Positions 56,759 to 64,000 of a stretch of DNA of 64,000 nucleotides are shown here, in pieces (within the stretch, counting starts at the first letter, position 1; every line of letters starts with the position of its first letter). The position numbers and the translations under genes are program-made. The notes under the pieces were generated by a model. The model was not told where the DNA came from and did not search any database. It saw only the letters and a list, made by a program, of their open reading frames with translations. Source of the DNA: Phoenix dactylifera (lineage: Eukaryota; Streptophyta; Magnoliopsida; Arecales; Arecaceae); contig NW_024067695.1 in NCBI RefSeq assembly GCF_009389715.1, positions 248,001 to 312,000 on the forward strand, written 5' to 3'.

Positions 56759-59700
56759 GGGTCCTAGCTTGGAATTGTAGGGGGGCGGCCAAGCCGTCCT
56801 TCATGTCTTCCTTCAAACGGTTAGTGCAAGTTCACTGTCCGGAGATCTGCGTCCTTAGTGAGACCCGGCTATCTGGTGAGGGGCTTGTACGTCTGAGACG
56901 GCGCCTGGGGAGGGACTGGGAGACATATGCAGTCGATTCCCAGGGGTTGTCGGGAGGTATCCTGCTCCTGTGGAAGCGTGGGGTGGCGACCTTTGATGTC
57001 TTCCACAACTGCCCCCAACAGGTAGTTATGGTTGTATCGGCACCTGATGCTCCTCCGTGGGTTTTGTGTGGGGTGTATGCGAGCACGGATTACAGGATCA
57101 GGAGAGTCCTCTGGCAGGAGATTACCAGTCTCACTGCCCAGGGTGTCTCGACAGTTGTAGTTGGTGACTTCAATTGCATCTTGAGTTCGGGTGACAAGAG
57201 GGGAGGGGCAGCCTTCACGGATAGAGTGGACAGGAGAGAGTTTCGCAATTTTGTGTCACGTACGGGCCTGGTGGACTTAGGTTTCTCAGGACCTCAGTTT
57301 ACTTGGTGCAATAATCAGCTCGGCAGTGCTAGGGTTTGGGAGCGTCTGGACAGGGCCTTTGCGTCCCCAGACTGGTTTCTTCTTTTTCCTACCTGCAGGG
57401 TTAGTCACTTACCTCGGATCGCCTCGGACCACTGCCCCCTGCTGATTTCCACATCATTGGGACCCAGGCATTACAGCCCCTTCCGCTTTGAGAAGGTTTG
57501 GCTATCGTACCCCCAGTCCTGGGATATTGTACGTGACGCATGGCGCCTCCCGGTGCGTGGAGATGCTATGCACCGGGTGTCGCGCAAACTAGAGTTGGCC
57601 AAGAGGCGTCTCCGGCGATGGAACCGCGAGGTTGTGGGCAATATCTTCCGGAGAGTAGAGGGGGTTGAGACCGCGATCACCGAGTTGCAGTCGAAAGAAG
57701 ATTTGGAAGGTACGCTTTTGATGAACGATATGGGTGACCTTCGGGGGCTCCTGGCGACTCACCACTCTCTACTACGACAGCACGAGATCTTCTGGCGACA
57801 GAAATCTCGAGTTCAGTGGGTGCGTGAGGGTGACCGCAATACTAGTTTCTTCCACCGGACTACGATTATTCGGAGGCAGCGGAGCACGATCCACTCGCTG
57901 CGAGATAGGTTTGGACATCTGGTGGAAGGTGAGCCCTCCATTCGTCAGATCTTGTTGGATTTCTTCCGCACCAGATGGACGGAGGAGGAGGATTCCGATG
58001 ACAGTAACCCCCTCCCTCCTCCGAGGGTGGATGTGAGGATCGAGGATGATGAGAACGCAGCCCTGGTCCGACCGGTGTCGGCACAGGAGGTACAGGAGGC
58101 AGTCTGGGCTTTGGCTCCAGACAAGGCCCCGGGACCAGATGGGTTCCCCCCGTTCTTCTTTCGACGATATTGGGGTATTATTCAGACAACGGTGGTAGAG
58201 GCTATTCAGTGTTTCTTCTCCCAGGCGGTGATGCCGGGGGATTGGAAGGCTACCTTCATCACGCTCATTCCGAAGCGTCAGGAGGCGGCGGAGCCCTGTC
58301 ACTTCAGACCCATTAGTTTGTGTACAACCTTGTATAAGGTAGTGGCCAGAATTATGGTTCGGAGGATGAAGCCCCTTTTGCCTGGCATCATCAGTCAGGA
58401 GCAGGGGGCGTTTATAGCTGGCAGAAACATTTTCCATAATGTTCTGCTGGCCCAGGAGATGATGTGGGACCTTCAGCGAGCATCGAAGCGGCGTAGCCTG
58501 ATGGCTATTAAACTGGATATGGAGAGAGCTTATGACAGGATCAGATGGAGATTTCTTCAGCAGGCACTGGAGGCGTACGGATTCCATAGGCAGTGGATCG
58601 GTTGGGTCCTGGGGTGTGTCAGGGGGCCAAAGTTTTCGATTTTGGTCAATGGCACACCTTCTCCTTTCTTTGAGTCTACCATGGGGCTGCGTCAGGGATG
58701 CCCTTTATCTCCTTATTTATTTATTCTTTGTGCTGACATTTTGTCTCGTGATTTGCAGAGGGTGTGTGCCCGTAGGGAGCTGGAGGCCTATGTTCCCGCC
58801 CCGGGGGCTAGTCCTCTTTCCCACTTACTTTTCGCTGACGATTGTCTTCTTTTGGCCAGGGCGCGGGTTTCTGATGCACGGGTTTTTCGTAGGGTGGTAG
58901 CGGATTACTGCATGGCGTCGGGCCAGAGAGTTAACTTCCAAAAGTCAGCTGTTCGCTTCAGTCCGAGTACGGAGAGCAGGGTCAGACAGGAGATTCGTGG
59001 GATTCTACATATTCCTGAGCAGGAGGAGACATTGACCTACCTGGGAGTTTCCATCACAGGCCGCAGATTATGAGTGGCAGAGTGCTCCAGCCTGGTGCAG
59101 CGGGTAGAGAGCAGGTTGGAGGGATGGAGAGCAGCTTCCCTATCTATGATGGGGAGACTGACCTTGATCAGATCAGTGTTGGGGTCCATGCCAGTTTATC
59201 TCATGGCCAACACTGTGGTTCTGAAGACGACCTTACTGAGGGTCGAGCGACTGCTGCGATGCTTCCTGTGGGGGTCACATGGCGGAGGCCGCGGGGTGCA
59301 TCTGGTAGCCTGGGAGCACGTTTGCCGGCCTACCAGTGAGGGCGGTCTCGGGGTGCAGTCCCTGCTGGAGCGTTGCGAGGCTTTCATTGCTCGGCATGCA
59401 GCTCGGTTCCTGCTAGAGCCACACGGGCTGTGGAGTCAGGTGATGGCCGCCAGATATGGACGCGACGGCTCAGAGGTGGCATGGAGTGGGCGGCGAGTCT
59501 CCTTCATGTGGCGTGAGATTGGGAGGTATGTGCCGACGGTGTCGGCAAACACCAGGTGGATAGTCGGCGATGGGCGGAGTATTGATGTGACTACGGACCC
59601 ATGGGTGGACACTGTCCCATTGAGGTGCTGGCCGACCATGATCGATGCTGCGGCTGCGGAGGGACTGCGGGTTTTTGATCTTCTGGCCCCAGGAGAGTCA

Positions 59701-60895
59701 GCATGGGATGACGCCAGGTTACGTCAGCTGTTCGGGGGTTACCTAGCTGAGAGGATCCGGTCTCTTCCAGTGCCAGGTTGTGGGGGGCCTGATGTCAGGG
59801 TTTGGGGCACCTCATGCCGATCCAGGGTCCGACTGGGAGATCTCGCCGGTGTTATCCAGCAGGAGCATGAGCCAGGGCAGGACTACACTTGGATTTGGAG
59901 GTCAGGGCTTCACCCAAGGGCTGCACTCTTCCTATGGAAGGTGGCGTGGGACCGTCTCCCGACGAGAGCAGCGCTGAGTAGGCGAGGATGGGAGATTCCT
60001 GCGGAGTGCGGGACATGCAGTGTTGAGGAGTCGGTCGACCACGTGCTCTTCCAGTGTACGTGGGCGAGGTCGGCATGGCAGTGGGCAGGGTTCTCGCAGG
60101 AGGTCTGGCGTGGGAGGCCTCAGTTTTTACAGATGATGCAGCAGTGGTTGGTCCGCCCTCGGACATGTCAGGAGGCTATTCGAGCGACCTGCACAGCACA
60201 TCAGATCTGGCTGGCTAGGAACGCTCGCACCCTCGGTGAGCGCAGGGTGTCACCGAGGTTCGTGGCGGAGCTAGCGCGCGCAGGCATTGGAGATCAGATC
60301 TTCTTCAGATGGACCTCTGATAGCTCGGGACACCTGGGGTTCTCTTTCTGCTTCGGCAGCTTCTCAGATGGTGTTCTTCACCTGGGAACCCCCACCCCCG
60401 AGTTTCCTTAAGGTCAACTTCGATGGATCGGTTCTGGATGGAGGCGCGCGAGGTGGTGCGGGCTTTGTGATACGGGACCCGCACTCCAGAGTGGTGGCAG
60501 CAGGTGGCTGTCAGTTGTTCGGCACGTCGGTCCCCGGGGCAGAGTTACGAGCTGCCTGGGCGGGTCTTCGATATGCGAGGCAGGCTTTGCAGGCTGGCTC
60601 GATTATTTTGGAGGGCGACTCAGCCACAGTTATCAGTTGGATTCAGAAGGGGCTGAGGGGTGAGGGCACAGACCACCCCTTGGTTCGGGACATAGGGATG
60701 ATGTGTGGGGTTGGGGTGGCCGTTCAGGCCAAGCATGTATTTAGAGAAGCCAATGGGGCAGCCAATTGGGTGGCTGCCTTCGCGGCTCATCATTCAGGAT
60801 ACACCCTTTGGGTGGGGGAGGGGGAGCTGCCACTGGCTCTCCGTGAGTTAGTATTTTTTGACTTTATTGGGTGTATTCGTACACGTTTTGTATGA
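56755..60895 (+). pseudogene. LINE ORF2: endonuclease, reverse transcriptase, zf-RVT, RNase H, with one nonsense codon and one frameshift
   Basis: Endonuclease: WNCRG at 6-10, SETR at 35-38, GDFN at 137-140 and SDH at 224-226. Reverse transcriptase: LDMERAYDRI from 587, GLRQGCPLSP from 644 and the catalytic FADD at 693-696. The frame stops at TGA 59071-59073, exactly where the same frame resumes with homologous sequence (VAECSSLVQRVESRLEGW). A CGA-to-TGA change would explain it. The frame then runs through the zf-RVT zinc-binding part (FLWKVAWDRLPTRAAL, CGTC, HVLFQC, about 59925-60084) and fails near 60411. RNase H (KVNFDGSV, GAELRAA, EGDSATVISWIQ, EANGAANWVA) continues in the +1 frame to 60895. 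The shift lies near the GCGCGC run at 60274-60280. The last RNase H acidic position reads Asn. As is, the element should be unable to move by its own protein. Confidence 0.88.
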
Positions 60896-60925
60896 AAACC
60901 CGTCTTTAGCAAAAAAAAAAAAAGA

Positions 60926-60930
<5 letters not shown>

Positions 60931-60959
<29 letters not shown>
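60931..60959. repeat. (AT)n microsatellite at the LINE 3' end
   Basis: A dinucleotide run directly follows the LINE poly(A), with only GAGG between. Confidence 0.9.
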
Positions 60960-60962
<3 letters not shown>

Positions 60963-61591
60963 CCCGGTTTTGGGAGCAATGACTTGGTCCATCTAAAAGC
61001 CCGGGCTCCGGCCTCGATGGAGATGGGAAGGATGCAGAGCAGAGGGTGGGAAATACCTCTTCAGATTCTTTAAAAAAACTTACAAGTAAGATAATAAGTG
61101 CAGATACAAGCATAGAACAAGAAGAGAGCATCTTAAAAGAAGGGGACCGTAAAGGGAGAAACATAGAGATGACATGAGAAAGGTACTTTCTTCTTCTTCT
61201 TCTTCTTTTCCTTTTTTTTTTTTTTGCAGCCAAGAGAATCAAGACCTACAATATGGCTCAAGGAAGAGGGAGCGCAGGCGTGACCACACTCTTCTGTCAC
61301 CCTTGATGGCCCATCTACCTATGAGACATGCTGGGCTAACATCAAGGATGGGTCGTGGTTGCTCCATAGCCGTCCATGTTTATATGATGGAACAACACAA
61401 GTGCACGTGTGTTTCACGTGACTAGCGCTTCAAAACAGGAAACGTAGAGAGGGGGTTGGTTTATTCGCCGACGATACCTACATCGTCACCGTTCTCTCTG
61501 TCTCTCTCTCTTCTAGTCTTCTCACATCTCAGAAGGAATATAAGAGTATTGGAGAAGAATTCCGGACACACGCATACAGAGAGGGAGAGAG
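60960..61591. other. Spacer upstream of the LMBR1-like pseudogene
   Basis: No gene recognised. (TTC)n at 61189-61207, a T run, and (CT)n at about 61494-61512. The last 100 bases look like the leader of the pseudogene. Confidence 0.45.
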
Positions 61592-62056
61592 ATGTGGGTC
61601 TCCTGGAACGTGCTCTTCACCGTCGGATACGCCTGGTTCTGCTCCCTCTCTCCGTCATCATCCTCGTCCCCGCCGATATCTGGACCGTCAGATCTCTTCC
61701 CTCTTTCATCCCTTGATTTCCTTTCTGAAATTGAAGTGACATCTTGTTTGTACTGAAAAAAAAGGTAACATCTTATTCCCTTTTACTTGAAGCACTGTTT
61801 TGTAGTTTCCGTATGATGGAGCTTGCTGGTGATGTTGATCGACAATGAGCTTGGAGCAATCGAACTTAACCGTGCTCTCGGAATTAGTCGGAGTAATAGA
61901 ATTTCTTTACCGGTTAATTACTTTGATTGGGCTAGGGGGAATGCAGCAATATAATTTATTTTTCTTAATCACATGATAGGCAAAGAAGGGGCTTATACTA
62001 GTAGACATTGGGAAGCAAGAAAACATATGCTCAGTGCGTCGATCCGTACAGGCGGA

Positions 62057-62472
62057 TGTTTAGTTCCACATCAGTTATTCACTGGGTAAATATTGGATGC
62101 TTGTATAGAATCAAAAAATTCAAATAATACTTTTTAGCTAGTTTTTTTGGGTGAGATTCTGGGTTGTTACTCATGGTACCCAAGCGGACCTGACCTATAA
62201 TTTATGTGAACTAGATGGCACTGCAACATGAATTTATTGGGGTTGATCATGGGTCGATTGTGGTGCTTATGATTAGATTTGAATGGATTTAAATCTTTAG
62301 ATTGACGAGAACGTCAGGGCTTAAACATGAAAGTATGTGAGGACACGTACGAGCATGTGTGCAGTCCTATATCGGTTATTCGTTGGATAGATTTTGGGTA
62401 CTTATACAAAATCAAGGAGCCCAACTAATACTTTTCAGTTAAACTTTTTGGGTGAGGTCTTGAGTTGTTACA
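62057..62472 (+). mobile_element. TRIM-like element (two 115-bp direct terminal repeats)
   Basis: The left repeat (62057 to about 62171) and right repeat (62358-62472) share TGT..AGT.C.A.ATC, GGTTATTC-GTTGGATAG-like, AATAATACTTTT, TTTTTGGGTGAG and GGGTTGTTAC in order. After the left repeat comes TGGTACCCAAGCGGACC, near the initiator-Met primer-binding consensus TGGTATCAGAGC. The internal part is only about 185 bases. The two repeats have diverged, so the insertion is old. It sits in the intron of the LMBR1-like pseudogene. Confidence 0.55.
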
Positions 62473-63381
62473 AGCATATGTACTTCTTCGCCTCATTTTC
62501 CACTTGTATCCATGCATTAGCTGCCAATGCGATGTAAATAAATTGTTGAATCTTTTTTTCTTGATTGACAAATTGATATATCTGGAGTCTTCGGTCATTA
62601 TGAATTTAACATATGGTTCGAGCATCTTGCTATTGTTCTTTTACATCACTAGAAGGCTAAATGTCTTGACCCTTCTAATGCTTCTTCAGCCTTTCATTCT
62701 GGACTAGAAGGCCAGGATCATGTTCATGTTGGCATTGGTTGCTTCCTGGAATAGCTGTTATGCTGGAATTTAGCACCTTGACTGCCGCATGTTCTGTTCC
62801 AATTGATGGCTTGGTTGTTGGGACTCGGAGGGAATGTGAGGACCCTTGTGCTAAGGAGAGTGTTCTGGAGGGCCTTGCTTGCAAAAGTATTCTTGTCATG
62901 GTCTGCAATGGAGCCAAAGAGTGTGATTTTCCAAAATACACATATAAAAAACTGTCATGTTGTTGGCTGCTTTTGGCAGGATGGTATACCCTCTATTTGA
63001 GTTGCTATATATAACTTGTTTAAAATTTTTCAAATATATAAATTTAACAATTCTCATTGGTTCATATGCTTTCGATCTTGTTCTAATTCATAACAGGATG
63101 CCAATAAAAAGTTTCCCGGACTTTCCATTCTATATGTCATTCACAATTTACTTAAGCTAAGCAGTCTTGCGAGTATTTTGATGATATGCTAATAGTGTGA
63201 GTTGCTGCGTTTAGTTGCAAGACATTGGTACTGCCTTTTTTTTTTAACCGATGCTTGAATAATCATACACATTTTTGTTCTGAAACAAACGTTCAGTATA
63301 TTTTCCTTTGGTTCTACCATGAAGCTTAGTTGCTAGTTCTGCTAGTTTATTTGGTTTATGATCCCCAAATATCTCGTGCGG
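62473..63381. other. Rest of pseudogene intron, unrecognised open frames
   Basis: The interval 62739-63014 has overlapping open frames of 65-91 codons with a protein-like look (for example VVGTRRECEDPCAKESVLEG), but no family is recognised. They may be a fragment of an unrelated gene or retroelement. Confidence 0.35.
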
Positions 63382-63458
63382 ATGATAATTGGCAAAGAGA
63401 AGGGAGGAATTGTATTATTTTGGAGCTGGTCATATTGGAGTACATTTGCTCTGACATG

Positions 63459-64000
63459 GTATGTTCACGTAGTTGGATTCTCTAGATTCATACGTAATAT
63501 ATCTTGTCAAGCCGTAGTTATCCTACTCAGAAAACCAAGAATTTTATATATATGCGTACATACATATATACATTTATGTTATCTAATACTTCCGAAATAC
63601 GGTCTTCCTAAAGATGTTTCTTTCAGACCTGTGAAGACGTATTGATCATAGAAACCATATAGTTAGTTTAGCTACAAGATTACATATAGAGTAGCACACT
63701 TAATTGCACCGTTCAATATCTGCATCTAAAATCCTCTTCTTCTCGTTGTCAAAATGGGTGGTGAGCTTTCCTTTACAAGTCAGAATCTTCTAACTTAGAT
63801 TAAGGATATCCTTATTAGAAGATATAAAAAGCAAGCTGTTATTTTGATGAGTGTCATTTTAAAGCTAATTTTATGGTTTTTCTTAATATTATAACATGCC
63901 TGGTAGTATTCTAAGAAAGTTTAGCTAAGTGCAACCATATCTATATAAATCATGTTACAATAAAACCACATGATAGAACATAGCCACCAGCTGGGACCAT
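63459..64000. other. Sequence after LMBR1-like exon 2, nothing recognised
   Basis: AT-rich with a TACA/TATA microsatellite (about 63545-63575). No convincing third exon was found. Confidence 0.45.

Larger units (their letters stand above)
54423..60923 (+). mobile_element. Nearly full-length L1-type LINE (about 6.5 kb)
   Basis: Order of parts: GC-rich 5' region with repeated monomers (54423-54840), ORF1 (54851-56758), ORF2 (56755-60895) and a very short 3' UTR ending in an A run at 60911-60923. It is far more GC-rich than its surroundings. ORF1 is intact, and ORF2 has two visible lesions (see its entry). I could not define a target-site duplication; the 3' flank is an AT microsatellite and the 5' border is uncertain. 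The RNase H and linker show it shares a subfamily with the truncated copy at 27.4-28.6 kb. Confidence 0.9.
61592..63458 (+). pseudogene. LMBR1 domain-containing protein 2-like fragment (two exons, broken)
   Basis: Exon 1 (61592-61686) starts MWV and then jumps to VLFTVGYAWFCSLS. It continues in another frame as SVIILVPADIWT, a hallmark segment of the plant LMBR1-like multi-spanning membrane protein. Relative to that family, about 28 residues after MWV are missing, and an extra TC in CTCCCTCTCTCC shifts the frame. Exon 2 (63382-63458) reads IIGKEKGGIVLFWSWSYWST then FALTW, followed by a GTATGT donor, so the intron is kept and this is a duplicated rather than a processed copy. The base pair before exon 2 is GG instead of AG, which would destroy the acceptor. 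The remaining exons, if any, lie beyond the window. The alternative of a wrong assembly over the CT run cannot explain the internal deletion. Confidence 0.65.

Noticed and set aside
57772-58587. 271-codon minus-strand ORF inside LINE ORF2
   Set aside because: It is antisense to the reverse transcriptase region, whose plus-strand frame carries all diagnostic motifs.
63600-63650. Third exon of the LMBR1-like gene (a CEDV-like stretch after TTTCAG)
   Set aside because: Only three or four residues can be matched, and a stop follows at once.

Overview
The window is nuclear DNA of a flowering plant, most likely a monocot. The reasons are spliced genes with GT-AG introns, a plant-type COX6B with an acidic N-terminal extension, a nuclear tRNA-Ala gene, plant L1-type LINEs that end in an RNase H domain, and ADH-like genes whose early exons are GC-rich while their later exons are AT-rich (a grass/palm-type 5'-3' GC gradient). 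The species cannot be fixed from the sequence; a palm or related commelinid monocot is only a guess.

Layout. 1-333: open C-terminal end of an unidentified Gly-rich protein, with a poly(A) signal at 683. 0.7-19 kb: gene-poor, holding a CATA/TATG microsatellite, a Tourist-like MITE, three decayed LINE tails with zf-RVT/RNase H, a decayed gypsy-type gag region and a GGATAT-rich non-autonomous element. 19.37-25.85 kb and 29.60-34.72 kb: two intact, co-directional, ten-exon ADH-like genes, separated by a decayed plastid 16S rRNA insertion and a 5'-truncated LINE. 35-37 kb: a 15-bp-TSD LINE tail, a coiled-coil (WEB-like) pseudogene and tRNA-Ala(AGC). 38.43-46.67 kb: COX6B in five exons with a 4.5-kb first intron. 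47.27-47.93 kb: a foldback element. 48.45-52.06 kb: two minus-strand single-exon genes for secreted 8-Cys thionin-like peptides. 53.2-54.0 kb: copia 3' end with LTR. 54.4-60.9 kb: a nearly intact L1-type LINE. 61.6-63.5 kb: an LMBR1-like pseudogene with a TRIM-like element in its intron.

The host genes that look functional are the ADH-like pair (zinc-dependent NAD-linked dehydrogenases), COX6B (mitochondrial complex IV), tRNA-Ala and the two secreted peptides. They show no sign of forming one pathway. The two local gene pairs are tandem duplications. The most striking regulatory sequence is upstream of the second thionin-like gene: four W-box cores (TTGACC) in a strict 7-bp tandem, plus a five-run GGGGGTT tract next to the core promoter. 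That fits WRKY-driven defence expression. I did not find a wholly new system. The best candidates for a second look are this promoter, the foldback element, and the LINE with its ATGA-coupled ORFs and only two visible lesions.
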